From contig JACOEH010000012.1 in NCBI GenBank assembly GCA_024998685.1, forward strand, positions 1-64,000: a DNA stretch of 64,000 nt, written 5' to 3'. Position numbers and translations under genes: made by a program. Shown here one piece after another: positions 32,420-40,510 of the stretch (positions within the stretch are counted from its first letter, which is position 1; every line of letters begins with the position of its first letter). Origin of the DNA: Nitrospira sp. Lineage in GTDB: Bacteria > Nitrospirota > Nitrospiria > Nitrospirales > Nitrospiraceae. The notes under the pieces are model-generated. The model saw only the letters and a list, made by a program, of their open reading frames with translations. It did no database searches and was not told the DNA's origin.

Positions 32420-33040
32420 ATGGCGAAGGTGCAAGGTGTGAAAGAAAAACTGCATTCCCCGCTCTACGATGCGTTCTTCGTGAAGCAAGAAGGCTCAAAA
32501 AAGTTCACAGATTTTATGACCGATCCACGAGTAATTCGCTTTTTCGTCGATATTCAGAACAAAACCAGGTTGGAAACGAACCTGCAAGCTTCCGGCGTTC
32601 TGCCCAGCTTGAATACATTCGAGGCGCGTGCCTTGCGCGTGGTGGTTTCAAACCTACGTTTCGAGGAGCCCACGGCTGGGGCGCCGAGAGGCGCGCTCAA
32701 TGAAAGTGCAATTTTGGCGGACCTTATCTACAACTCTGTGACTTCATTGATTGTGGGGGAAAAGATAATGATCGAGATGCCGACCTTCTGGTTTCCATCC
32801 GGCGCCGGTGTCAGTCCAGGCCTCACTGTCTCCAACCACGGCGAACCTGATCCAACTGCGACATTCCGCTTCGCCGAGCCTGTGTATATCGAACCACAGC
32901 AGGCCTTCCGAGTAGAGATGGCATTCCCTCAGGGAGTACCAGGAGTAACTCCACCAGAAACCGAAAAGTTGGCCCACGTAACCGGTCCACTTCGTATCTG
33001 GGTCGTACTGGATGGCTACCTGACGCGTGATGTCCAGTAA
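32420..33040 (+). CDS. Beta-rich structural-type protein 1
   Basis: This 206-residue protein has its ATG preceded by AAAGGAGG. It lacks a signal peptide and is strand-rich in the second half: LIVGEKIMIEMPTFWFP, then YIEPQQAFRVEMAFP, then LRIWVVLDGYLTRDV at the end. The pattern xxPxxxFRVEM followed by xxVxLxGY is shared with the protein at 34153, so both may have one fold, such as a jelly-roll-like sandwich. Strong ribosome-binding sites suggest high expression. I suspect an abundant structural subunit, but no known capsid or coat family is recognised. Confidence 0.75.
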   Translation: MAKVQGVKEKLHSPLYDAFFVKQEGSKKFTDFMTDPRVIRFFVDIQNKTRLETNLQASGVLPSLNTFEARALRVVVSNLRFEEPTAGAPRGALNESAILADLIYNSVTSLIVGEKIMIEMPTFWFPSGAGVSPGLTVSNHGEPDPTATFRFAEPVYIEPQQAFRVEMAFPQGVPGVTPPETEKLAHVTGPLRIWVVLDGYLTRDVQ

Positions 33041-33067
33041 CCGGCGGAAACATAAAGGAGGCGAACC

Positions 33068-34057
33068 ATGCAGTACTTGAGCGAAGACCAAGTGAACCAG
33101 ATGATGGGCGTCGGCTACCTCGGCGAGGTGCGGCAGGGGCCGGATGGGAATCTCTATCAATATGTGCAGGGGGTGGATGGTTTGGGAAACCCCATCGGCG
33201 GCTTCTGGAGTAGATTGAAGCGGTTTGCTCGTGGGGTAGTCCGCAAGGCGCTGCCCATAGCCCAACAATTTGCCCCGTTTATTCCCGGAGGTGCTACGGC
33301 GCTTACAGCAGTGACTCCATTTCTCAAACAGGCCGGAGTCGCCGGGCAAGAGGGTCTCGGCGCACTCTATCAAGCGCCGGACGGCAGCCTGTACCAGCAG
33401 GTCCAGGGCTTAGCCGAAGACGAGGAGCTCCGGGGGCTGGGAGAAGACGAGGTCACCCAGATGATGGGCATCGGTTATCTCGGCGAGGTGCGTCAGGGGC
33501 CGGATGGGAATCTGTATCAATATGTGCAGGGGGTGGATGGTCTGGGAAACCCCATCGGCGGCTTCTGGAGCAGGTTGAAGCGTGTTGCTCGCGGGGTAGT
33601 TCGCAAGGCGCTGCCCATAGCCCAACGATTTGCGCCTTTTATTCCCGGGGGCGCTGCGGCGCTTACAGTTGCAACTCCATTCCTGAAACAGGCCGGCGTT
33701 GCGGGCTATCAAGGTCTGGACGAAGACGATGAGCTTCGAGGTCTCGCCGAAGATGAAGAACTGCGAGGTCTGGACGAAGACGAAGAGTTGCGAGGAATCG
33801 ATGAAGACGAAGAGCTACGCGGACTTTCAGAAGACGAGGAATTGCGCGGCCTGGATGCGGACGACGAGCTACAGGGCCTTGCCGAAGATGAAGATCTGCG
33901 TGGCGTTGGAGAAGACCAGGATATGCAAGGATTCGACGGTTATATACGGCGGGACGGCATGAATGGACTGGAAGCTTTCGTGCCGCAGGAACCTCCGCAG
34001 ACGCGTTGGCATGTGGCTTCCGCCCAGCCGCCGGAGGTGTGGAAACCACTGTGGTAA
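33068..34057 (+). CDS. Tandemly duplicated DGxLYQ protein with acidic nonapeptide repeats
   Basis: This 329-residue protein consists of two near-identical blocks of 120 residues followed by a repeat tail. Each block has GYLGEVRQGPDGNLYQYVQG, a basic amphipathic stretch (WSRLKRFARGVVRKALP), and a hydrophobic segment (FIPGGATALTAVTPFLKQAG) that could enter or bind a membrane. The tail has eight units of GLxEDEELR type, strongly acidic. The C-terminus ends PPEVWKPLW. The ATG is preceded by AAAGGAGG. It could be a scaffold, spacer or membrane-active component. No family is recognised. Confidence 0.8.
   Translation: MQYLSEDQVNQMMGVGYLGEVRQGPDGNLYQYVQGVDGLGNPIGGFWSRLKRFARGVVRKALPIAQQFAPFIPGGATALTAVTPFLKQAGVAGQEGLGALYQAPDGSLYQQVQGLAEDEELRGLGEDEVTQMMGIGYLGEVRQGPDGNLYQYVQGVDGLGNPIGGFWSRLKRVARGVVRKALPIAQRFAPFIPGGAAALTVATPFLKQAGVAGYQGLDEDDELRGLAEDEELRGLDEDEELRGIDEDEELRGLSEDEELRGLDADDELQGLAEDEDLRGVGEDQDMQGFDGYIRRDGMNGLEAFVPQEPPQTRWHVASAQPPEVWKPLW
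33086..33720 (+). repeat. 360-bp-period tandem duplication
   Basis: ATGATGGGC at 33101 and ATGATGGGC at 33461 mark equivalent points exactly 360 bases apart. Long stretches (for example GGGCCGGATGGGAATCT and GGGGGTGGATGG) are identical between copies, and substitutions are few and mostly silent. The duplication is therefore recent or homogenised. Confidence 0.85.
33713..33928 (+). repeat. Eight 27-bp units coding for acidic nonapeptides
   Basis: Units read GLDEDDELR, GLAEDEELR, GLDEDEELR, GIDEDEELR, GLSEDEELR, GLDADDELQ, GLAEDEDLR and GVGEDQDMQ. Synonymous codons vary between units, so the amino-acid pattern seems selected. An isolated unit (GLAEDEELR) also lies between the two large blocks. 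Confidence 0.85.
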
Positions 34058-34152
34058 GCCGAGCGACAAGATTTCCTATCCTGCATCTCAGGAACGCGCT
34101 CCGTCGTTGGACATGCGATGCCATGATGCAGAGGGAGTAGGAGGTACTGACG

Positions 34153-34782
34153 ATGCGATTTGGATTGAGTCAAGACCAGCAACAGGTCCCCACGCGATCA
34201 GCGCCGGACATGACGCCGCCGACTGCATCGCCAACGACCAAAGAGATTCCCTACGATTATGTGGCCAAATTCACATTGAAAGGACAACGCGGCAATCGTG
34301 TGCAGGATGTGATCAACATCAGTATCGAAGGCGCATTCATCGCAACGGCCATCGGCTATAGCTTTATCCCCGCGAAGTTACAGACGTTGACGACGGGAGT
34401 TACAGGTGTGCTCAGCGCATCAGCGAATGACAGCTTGGGCCTATTGCTCAACAGTCTGCTGGCACTGGAACAAAACGACCCTCGGATGCTTGCTCAATGC
34501 GTGCTCGTGAAACTCTGCGGGATCGACTTCAAGTACAGCATCGTCGATAGCGGCAGCGGCCGTGAGTTGCAAAATCAGCCGATTCATAATATCGCGGGAC
34601 TCGGTGAGGCAACCGGTGAGCGGCCCTTCCGGCCTTTGGCCAAACCGATGCTGTTCATGCCTCGCTCGACCATTCGGCTCGAAATTGAGGAGATCTCGGA
34701 AGGGCCGGTTTACGCCAATGCGGAACTGTTCATCGTGTTGCACGGCTACAAGATACTGGGCTTCGGGACGGGGATGTCATGA
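34153..34782 (+). CDS. Beta-rich structural-type protein 2
   Basis: This 209-residue protein has a strong AGGAGG site upstream. The N-terminus MRFGLSQDQQQVPTRS resembles the tagged leaders downstream only loosely. The core has YVAKFTLKGQRGNRVQDVI, LFMPRSTIRLEIEEIS and AELFIVLHGYKILGFG. The last two match the arrangement in the protein at 32420, suggesting a common fold and perhaps a hetero-oligomer. No signal peptide is present. It overlaps the next gene by 4 bases (ATGA). Confidence 0.75.
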   Translation: MRFGLSQDQQQVPTRSAPDMTPPTASPTTKEIPYDYVAKFTLKGQRGNRVQDVINISIEGAFIATAIGYSFIPAKLQTLTTGVTGVLSASANDSLGLLLNSLLALEQNDPRMLAQCVLVKLCGIDFKYSIVDSGSGRELQNQPIHNIAGLGEATGERPFRPLAKPMLFMPRSTIRLEIEEISEGPVYANAELFIVLHGYKILGFGTGMS

Positions 34783-35276
34783 ACGGCAACCATGCGTGCG
34801 ATGTTCATCGAGACGCTAGTTATTCCAATGTATGCCAGGTCTGCGGCGTTCCCATGGATGCCGGCTATTTCGATGTCGCCAGTATCAAGGACGCGCCCAA
34901 GAAAGTAGGAGATGAAGTCGAGCTTGCGCGATACGAGCTGAACCCCCAGTATTGCGGCACATTGCTGTATTTCATGCAATATGCAGAGGATTCTGTCACG
35001 ACGAAGCAAGTAATATCCCACACACCCGGTTATCAATGGGTGATTCTCTGTAACAATCAGCCCCGCGCCCCGTACCTACCCACAGAACTGATCTTAAATC
35101 CATGGGGTGCGAATGCCCTTCGTATCGAATTGAGATTGGAAGAGGGCTGCACGTTGCGGTTCGTCGTGAGAAGAGTCGCGACTACCGTGTCGCCGGAATT
35201 GTCGCAAGTCGGAGGCCGGCTCCTCGGTCGAACTTGGTACAACACGATCTATGGAGGAACGCCGAATCGATTATGA
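34779..35276 (+). CDS. Cys/His-containing beta-sandwich-like protein
   Basis: This 165-residue protein starts with CDVHRDASYSNVCQVCG, a possible zinc knuckle (C/H/C/C). A strand-rich domain follows: YQWVILCNNQP, TELILNPWGANALRIEL and CTLRFVVRRVATTV. It is translationally coupled to the preceding structural-type gene. The position suggests a linker or vertex component; this is inference and no family is recognised. Confidence 0.7.
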   Translation: MNGNHACDVHRDASYSNVCQVCGVPMDAGYFDVASIKDAPKKVGDEVELARYELNPQYCGTLLYFMQYAEDSVTTKQVISHTPGYQWVILCNNQPRAPYLPTELILNPWGANALRIELRLEEGCTLRFVVRRVATTVSPELSQVGGRLLGRTWYNTIYGGTPNRL

Positions 35277-35368
35277 GCCATATGTGCAAAGGAAGAAGGT
35301 CCCCGCTATACCCACCAAAGCAAGGAAGGTGACGCATATTCTGGATTACCAAGTGGAAGGAGAACACC

Positions 35369-35923
35369 ATGTATCTAAGAACAAAGGGAGGGTTGGGATG
35401 GGACCTGGAGCCAAGATTGGCTCCACCACCCTTTAATCAAGTTATGGCCGAGCCGATTCCCATCGGCTACTTGGGTAGGCTCAACGAGCAGATGGGAAAT
35501 GCCAAGGAATCCTGTGAGGCCCGATATAAAGTCGAATACTTTCAACCGGGCAGTGAGACGTTTACCAGAGTAATTGAGAAAGATATCCAGGATATTTGGA
35601 AAAATATGTTTGGTTTGCTTCGACGCAAACTAAGGGGGAAGAAGATAGACATAAAAAAAGACGTAATACTGACCATTATTACTAAAGGTTATATGGATGT
35701 GTCCGGCGACGTAGCGGAAAAACGCGAAGCTCTTGACGCTTTTCGTGCATTCGCGGTGTTGGAAGCGCTTCACCGCCAGGCATTATTGAAAAATATTCCT
35801 CGTAAAAATATAGAATATGATTACTCGGGTAAAGGTCAACGCCTACCTAGAAATCGGAAATCTGGTAAGAACCGTATGGTCGACGTTTGCATACGGTGGG
35901 ATATTAAACCGCAAACACCGTGA
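35369..35923 (+). CDS. Leader-tagged protein with OmpA-like C-terminal region
   Basis: This 184-residue protein starts with the cluster leader in the form MYLRTKGGLGWDLEPRL, with AAGGAG before the ATG. The C-terminal half resembles OmpA/MotB peptidoglycan-binding domains: VILTIITKGYMDVSGD, EALDAFRAFAVLEALHR, then KNIEYDYSGKGQRLPR and GKNRMVDVCI, where KNRxVDV mimics the NRRVEI signature. The characteristic second aspartate is not obvious, so binding may be lost. No signal peptide is seen. It is the first of the leader-tagged series. Confidence 0.65.
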   Translation: MYLRTKGGLGWDLEPRLAPPPFNQVMAEPIPIGYLGRLNEQMGNAKESCEARYKVEYFQPGSETFTRVIEKDIQDIWKNMFGLLRRKLRGKKIDIKKDVILTIITKGYMDVSGDVAEKREALDAFRAFAVLEALHRQALLKNIPRKNIEYDYSGKGQRLPRNRKSGKNRMVDVCIRWDIKPQTP

Positions 35924-36105
35924 CCTAGCCTATTGATCATGAGTGTCTCATGCCCGTTAGGTTCGTGCTTAGCGACGAGATAGGCTGCCGGGTTGCAAAC
36001 TGAAGGGTAATAATATGCGCTTTCGGATACCTGTGTTCCAGGCGCATCGGAATCATGTTCACGTGGCGAGGTAGTTGCCAAGTTAGACGTCAAAGGAGGC
36101 TCGAC

Positions 36106-36819
36106 ATGTACGTGACTGCCAGACAAGGGTTGGAGCAAGCCCCGATGCTGGGTCAGCACTCTCTGAAGCACCTGCCAGACTGGATGAGACTCTACCTGAA
36201 TAATGTTGACGCGAATTACCGATCCTACACATGGCTGTTTTTTATTTTCTTGGCACATCCCACCCCCCACTCGGTCAGCACATTGAGATCGTTGGGAGAT
36301 AAGATCGCGTTCGATCTGCGCGGCGTTCCCCTTTTTTGGTGGGGCGAGCTCCGCGAAGAACTAAACCGGATCCGGGTCCGCCGTCAGATGGAAGACAAAG
36401 ACTTCGCACGACTGCTTTCAAAGTATTTTCGGCTTTTTCAAGAGGTTGATAAGAGATTTAAGACATTCAAACGGGAAGATCTGAAGCCCTTTCTGATTGA
36501 GGTATTACTGGCTAGCGGCCGGATCAAGAATGTGCCGGGCAGTGATCCCAAAAATTGGGCGGGACCCTTCCTTCACACTGGCGGTCCCTCGTTGAACCTA
36601 GGAAAACGCTTCGTCAGGGAGAAGTTGCCTCCGGAGCTGTCCAAACGACTCACCGAAAGCCCATGGTATGTCCAAGAAGTCATCTACGCGCACTTGGCAA
36701 GGTCGCTCTGGGTCATGGCGAACGCTTTTCAATTCGAAAATGCCGCCTTCCGAAAAGAGGTTGAGAGGGAGGAGAAAGCTAGGACTACGCGAGTGATCGA
36801 GAAAACAAAGAGTGAATAG
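36106..36819 (+). CDS. Leader-tagged family A protein, member 1
   Basis: This 237-residue protein has the leader MYVTARQGLEQAPMLGQ, with AAAGGAGG upstream. It aligns with the proteins at 37657 and 39418. Shared landmarks are WLFFIFLAHP (LLIV in the others), FARLLSKYFRLFQEV, LKPFLIEVLLASG, then FVREKLPPELSKRL and a charged C-terminal helix (REEKARTTRVIEK). The fold appears alpha-helical. No enzymatic motif or signal peptide is visible. It is the most diverged of the three. Confidence 0.7.
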   Translation: MYVTARQGLEQAPMLGQHSLKHLPDWMRLYLNNVDANYRSYTWLFFIFLAHPTPHSVSTLRSLGDKIAFDLRGVPLFWWGELREELNRIRVRRQMEDKDFARLLSKYFRLFQEVDKRFKTFKREDLKPFLIEVLLASGRIKNVPGSDPKNWAGPFLHTGGPSLNLGKRFVREKLPPELSKRLTESPWYVQEVIYAHLARSLWVMANAFQFENAAFRKEVEREEKARTTRVIEKTKSE

Positions 36820-36856
36820 GGGAAGCCCGGCACGATGTGATTGAAGAGGATTCACC

Positions 36857-37192
36857 ATGTACATGTCGGTAGGTCTAGGACAGCCGCAGACCCAATCGGA
36901 TTGTTCCGGATGGGAGAAAGACCCGGAAAGCTTTAGCCGAGTCATCGCCAAACACCATATACGCACGGAGCTGGGACAGTCACTTAACGTTAAAAGGATG
37001 AGTCGGGTCACTCAGACAGCGTGGCGAATAGAATTCCCCAATGATATTGCGGTTTATGTAACCCTTGCGAAAGTTCCAGATTTCGTCGTCGCCGCACGCT
37101 GGTACCCGAAGCCGGCGGGGAAATCCCGCTTCTATACATATTCCTGCACAAGCGATGGCCAGGTGGTGTTCACGGAGCGTCAGAGGCCGTAA
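36857..37192 (+). CDS. Leader-tagged family C protein, member 1
   Basis: This 111-residue protein has the leader MYMSVGLGQPQTQSDCSGWE. The remainder looks like a small alpha/beta domain (WRIEFPNDIAVYVTLAKVP, FVVAARWYP, FYTYSCTSDGQVVF). The truncated ORF at 38403 begins MYLPTTLGQPQGQGSCSGWE and is clearly a relative that shares the leader and the CSGWE that follows it. No known family is recognised. Confidence 0.65.
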   Translation: MYMSVGLGQPQTQSDCSGWEKDPESFSRVIAKHHIRTELGQSLNVKRMSRVTQTAWRIEFPNDIAVYVTLAKVPDFVVAARWYPKPAGKSRFYTYSCTSDGQVVFTERQRP

Positions 37193-37225
37193 ACAGACTC
37201 CGATATCAGGCGGAGGACGAATATC

Positions 37226-37622
37226 ATGTATCTTGAAACTGGCTTAGGGCAACCTTCCAAACGGCGACGGAAAAGACCATTCATATCGCCACCGAGAGTC
37301 GTTCCGGCAGATGACCTATTTCGAGCAGAAATGCTGTGGCGTTTGAAAGTTCCATTCAGAAGAGACCTTGAGGCCTTTCGTCAGGAAGTGGCGAAGGCAA
37401 TTGGGGCGGCATGTTATTAAGGATGCAAGCGATATAACAAAGGTAGATGATTGGATATTAAAGCGCGAGGAGAATGAGCAGCGCCTTAACACCATACATC
37501 ATGATCTACTGAAACTCGCCAAGAAAGAATCCGACATCGTTATAGTCCGCACCAGATATACCTTTCTTAGAGGCGTTGACACGGTGATCTCTACAGTGGA
37601 AATCGTAAGGGCGGAGTACTGA
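37226..37622 (+). pseudogene. Leader-tagged family B protein, member 1, frameshifted
   Basis: The first frame (to 37420) reads MYLETGLGQPSKRRRKR, then LKVPFRRDLEAFRQEVAKAIG. The match to the protein at 40135 (IPFRKDFRAFRQELSRAIG) then moves to the +1 frame, which runs to 37622 (WILKREENEQRLNTIHHDLL and the strand-rich IVIVRTRYTFLRGVD). One inserted base near 37400-37415, within a G-rich run, would explain it. It may be a pseudogene, a +1 frameshift, or an assembly error. Confidence 0.65.
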
Positions 37623-37656
37623 CGGTGGGCAGCGTTCCACGGTAAAGAAGGTTTTT

Positions 37657-38355
37657 ATGTATATAAATACGGGCGCAGAATCAGTGCAGATTCCCATGGT
37701 GCACGGGTCCGTTTCCGGCACACTCGGCGAAGACGTCGATTCGAAGAAGATTATTAATGACTTTCTCAATCAAGTCCGCCGGAACCCCCAAAGTTTCAAG
37801 AAGCTCCTCTTGATTGTCGCTTTGCACCCCATGCCCGATGACAGCCGTATCGGGGAGAAGCAGACTTTTACATTGGGTAAAGAGACTCGATATCTTGTTG
37901 ATGAGATCCTGATGTCGGGACTATCAACGGCGTTTGTCGTAACTGTGCTTAAGCGGTACAGCGATGCCAACTTCAGTCGGCAAATCAAAGATGAGGCGCA
38001 TCTCCAGATTAAGATGATTCTCGCTACTCAGAATTTGAATAAAACGGTGCTTCAACCATTTTTGTATGACCCATTATTATTGCCAATGTCTGGCGGGGGG
38101 CTGCCCTACAAGGAACTTTCCAGGTTAGCCCGACATTTCGCGCAACATATGTTGCCGGGGGATCTTGTGCAACGGATCATGAATAGCGATGCCTCCGAGG
38201 CGCACTTTGCCCATCTTGGGAGTTATCTCCGCAGCCACGCTGAGACGTTGCAAAAAAAGGATCCCCACTTCAAACGCCAAGTAGAGATAGCACGCAAGTG
38301 GCAGCGAGAACTGGAACAAAGGAGAAAACAGCAGGGAACAAAGAAAGCCCCATGA
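37657..38355 (+). CDS. Leader-tagged family A protein, member 2
   Basis: This 232-residue protein has the leader MYINTGAESVQIPMVHGS, the least typical of the set. It shares with the 39418 protein the order: GTLGE, FLNQVRRNPQSFKKLLLIVA, FSRQIKDEAHLQIKMIL, LQPFLYDPLLLP, FAQHMLPGDLVQRIMNS, AHFAHLGSYL, and a basic C-terminal helix. The fold appears helical and without transmembrane segments. The function is unknown. Confidence 0.7.
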   Translation: MYINTGAESVQIPMVHGSVSGTLGEDVDSKKIINDFLNQVRRNPQSFKKLLLIVALHPMPDDSRIGEKQTFTLGKETRYLVDEILMSGLSTAFVVTVLKRYSDANFSRQIKDEAHLQIKMILATQNLNKTVLQPFLYDPLLLPMSGGGLPYKELSRLARHFAQHMLPGDLVQRIMNSDASEAHFAHLGSYLRSHAETLQKKDPHFKRQVEIARKWQRELEQRRKQQGTKKAP

Positions 38356-38402
38356 TTCGGACATGAAGCACTCGGTGGCAGAGAGATGGGAGAAGATTCG
38401 CC

Positions 38403-38516
38403 ATGTATCTGCCGACAACTCTGGGACAACCGCAAGGCCAAGGAAGCTGCTCAGGGTGGGAGCGCTACGCGGAACGCTGGTTTTCAGCAATTCGCAAGCA
38501 GGCCCAAAAAATGTAG
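38403..38516 (+). pseudogene. Leader-tagged family C protein, member 2, truncated to 37 residues
   Basis: This ORF reads MYLPTTLGQPQGQGSCSGWE, then RYAERWFSAIRKQAQKM and a stop. The first 20 residues parallel those of the protein at 36857; the remainder does not. The next leader-tagged gene begins 17 bases later. It may be the scar of a cassette replacement, or a free leader peptide that is still translated (GAAGATTCGCC precedes the ATG). Confidence 0.55.
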
Positions 38517-38532
38517 CGAGGAGGTTGCGCAC

Positions 38533-39240
38533 GTGTATCAGGCAGTTTGCATCAATCATGTGGATGGGCTCGGTGCTGCACTCGGATCTCAGCTAGGGCA
38601 ACCGGGTTCCGTCCTAGTCGATGTTCCTGTGCACCACGTCGAGTGTTCCGCGATCGGGTTGGCCGATCTGACCGACTGGACGCAATTCAACTGGACCTGC
38701 GCTGCGATCAAGGCCGATCTCAAACAAGACGCTGCAGCTGCTGCGGCTATGGCAAAGACCGCATCGTTATTCATCGAACATCCGACCCCTGGCCAACTGG
38801 CGGCGTTCGTTGAGGTCTTTGGCTCCCGACCCGAAAGCCTCGTTCCGGGGACCCGGTTCATCATCGGCAAAGTGATCAAAACGAGGTTCGACGGCGTCTT
38901 TAAGCTGCTCGATTCCGGCGGGCTGCTGTATTCGCTCGGGCTGCCGGCGCGCGCGGGCGGACCGGAGCCGGCTGATCGGCTCGGCTACCAGTTCAAGGCA
39001 AAAGCGGGGCAGTTGTGGATCGCGCTTGGTCGCAGTCATTTCACTGAACCGTTCCGCGATCAACGGGCGTCCAACGTACTCGCGGCGACGATGTTGGCTG
39101 CGTATGGCGAGTGGGTCAAGCGGTCGTCGGCAGCACCGCCGATCAACAACGTTTTCTGCTACCTCAAGTTCGTCTATCGCGCCTGGGGTGGTTTGGAAGC
39201 GCCGCTGTGGGTGCTGGACCACTGCTCCGTGAGCGTCTAA
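38533..39240 (+). CDS. Leader-tagged singleton protein
   Basis: This 235-residue protein starts at the GTG at 38533, which has GAGGAGG 8 bases upstream; the frame extends to 38386 without support. The start reads (M)YQAVCINHVDGLGAALGSQ followed by LGQPGSVL, so the LGQP tag appears at about residue 20 rather than 8. The body has FGSRPESLVPGTRFIIGKV, FDGVFKLLDSGG, and GYQFKAKAGQLWIALGRSHF. GC content looks higher than its neighbours. No family is recognised. Confidence 0.65.
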   Translation: MYQAVCINHVDGLGAALGSQLGQPGSVLVDVPVHHVECSAIGLADLTDWTQFNWTCAAIKADLKQDAAAAAAMAKTASLFIEHPTPGQLAAFVEVFGSRPESLVPGTRFIIGKVIKTRFDGVFKLLDSGGLLYSLGLPARAGGPEPADRLGYQFKAKAGQLWIALGRSHFTEPFRDQRASNVLAATMLAAYGEWVKRSSAAPPINNVFCYLKFVYRAWGGLEAPLWVLDHCSVSV

Positions 39241-39417
39241 CGTTCGTTCGGACTGGTCCGGACTTGAACTTACCGCGTGAGGCTTTTGCCCGGAAGTGCT
39301 GATCGGAGGATATAGGGAAGACCGGAATGAATATTTGGCCGACCGGCTGACGAAAGAGCTTATGTAGGTTCCAATAGATTGTCGTGAGATTGTCGTGGAT
39401 CAAGCGGGAGGACCACC

Positions 39418-40077
39418 ATGTACCTGAGAACAGCAGAAGGGTTAGGGCAAGTCCCAATGCGATACAACCCTTTTGCCGGCACACTGGGTGAACCCCCACT
39501 TCCGCCCGAGATTCAGAAGTTCCTCGCTAGAGTAAAAGGGAATCCCCAGAACTATGAAGCGGTTCTTTTGATCGTCCACTTTCACGAAGAACCGTTTATA
39601 AGCGATCGATTGAGGAGGGCCTTTTCGGCAAGCTTTGAAAACGACGCAAAAGATCCGCTTGAAGAAGCCAAAGCGATCCAGGGGGCAGTGACTCAGGCGT
39701 TGGAAGGCATCTACAAAAAGCATCTACGGGATAACCGTTTCAGTCAGCTCGTTAAGAAAGAGCAGCAACTTATCTCGGAGGTTGTCAAGGCTTTCCAGAA
39801 ACGCATCAAAGAATTGGAAACCAAAGGATGGTTAGAGCCGCTTCTGATCGATGCGTTGCTGGCCGACGACCCCCTTGGTCTACCCGCGGTCGGAAGGGCA
39901 TTTGTCCTTTCTAGTTTGCCAGATGAGATTGCTGAAGAGGTTCTTAACAGCAGGGTGCCGGAAACGCATTATATGAGGTTAGGGAAAGTCCTCCTCTTGA
40001 TGGCAGAGCAGCGAAAAAACGCTAATCCTGTTTTCAAAGAACGCATCGAAAAAGAGCGGAAAAAGCGAGGGCAATAG
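39418..40077 (+). CDS. Leader-tagged family A protein, member 3
   Basis: This 219-residue protein has the leader MYLRTAEGLGQVPMRYNPF, preceded by GGGAGGACC. It is the closest relative of the protein at 37657: GTLGEPPLPPEIQKFLARV, NPQNYEAVLLIVHFHE, FSQLVKKEQQLISEVVKAF, LEPLLIDALLADDPLGLP, SLPDEIAEEVLNSRVPETHY and a Lys/Arg-rich terminal helix. The fold appears helical with no enzymatic motif. It lies 177 bases after the previous gene. Confidence 0.7.
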   Translation: MYLRTAEGLGQVPMRYNPFAGTLGEPPLPPEIQKFLARVKGNPQNYEAVLLIVHFHEEPFISDRLRRAFSASFENDAKDPLEEAKAIQGAVTQALEGIYKKHLRDNRFSQLVKKEQQLISEVVKAFQKRIKELETKGWLEPLLIDALLADDPLGLPAVGRAFVLSSLPDEIAEEVLNSRVPETHYMRLGKVLLLMAEQRKNANPVFKERIEKERKKRGQ

Positions 40078-40134
40078 AAGACATATCTTGGATCGGCGAC
40101 ACCGACTCAAGATTACCAAAACAAGGATGGCACC

Positions 40135-40503
40135 ATGTATCTTGAGACCGGCTTGGGACAGCCATTCAAACAGCGATCTCCCTATAAGCCTGACCTAAGA
40201 AACGTAACTGCGCATTGGACTGTCCAAATACCGTTTAGAAAAGATTTTCGGGCCTTTCGTCAGGAGCTCAGCCGCGCGATTGGATGGCCACACTCAGGGG
40301 GCCTTCTTCGCGATGAAACCGACAAGAAATATTTTGACGGGTACCTGCAGGACGATCTTCTCAAGGCCATGCATAATCGACTGCTGAAGCGCAAATCCCC
40401 CAAACTCAAAGCAGATGATGTGGTTAAGGTGAACGTTGATATCACATTCAAGAGTATGGATTACACGAACCTGGCGGAAATTGCTGTGAAGGAACAAAGA
40501 TAA
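40135..40503 (+). CDS. Leader-tagged family B protein, member 2 (intact)
   Basis: This 122-residue protein has the leader MYLETGLGQPFKQRSPYK, nearly the same as the frameshifted relative at 37226. The body has WTVQIPFRKDFRAFRQEL, LLKAMHNRLLKRKSP and VVKVNVDITFKSMDY, then EIAVKEQR. It looks like a small alpha/beta domain with two strands flanking helices. No known family is recognised. A short tetranucleotide repeat follows its stop. Confidence 0.65.
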   Translation: MYLETGLGQPFKQRSPYKPDLRNVTAHWTVQIPFRKDFRAFRQELSRAIGWPHSGGLLRDETDKKYFDGYLQDDLLKAMHNRLLKRKSPKLKADDVVKVNVDITFKSMDYTNLAEIAVKEQR

Positions 40504-40510
40504 GCCTTAT

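Noticed and set aside
39301-39366. Short frame GYREDRNEYLADRLTKELM before the third family A gene
   Set aside because: It looks protein-like but is only about 20 codons with no good start; possibly a gene-end remnant, not enough to call.
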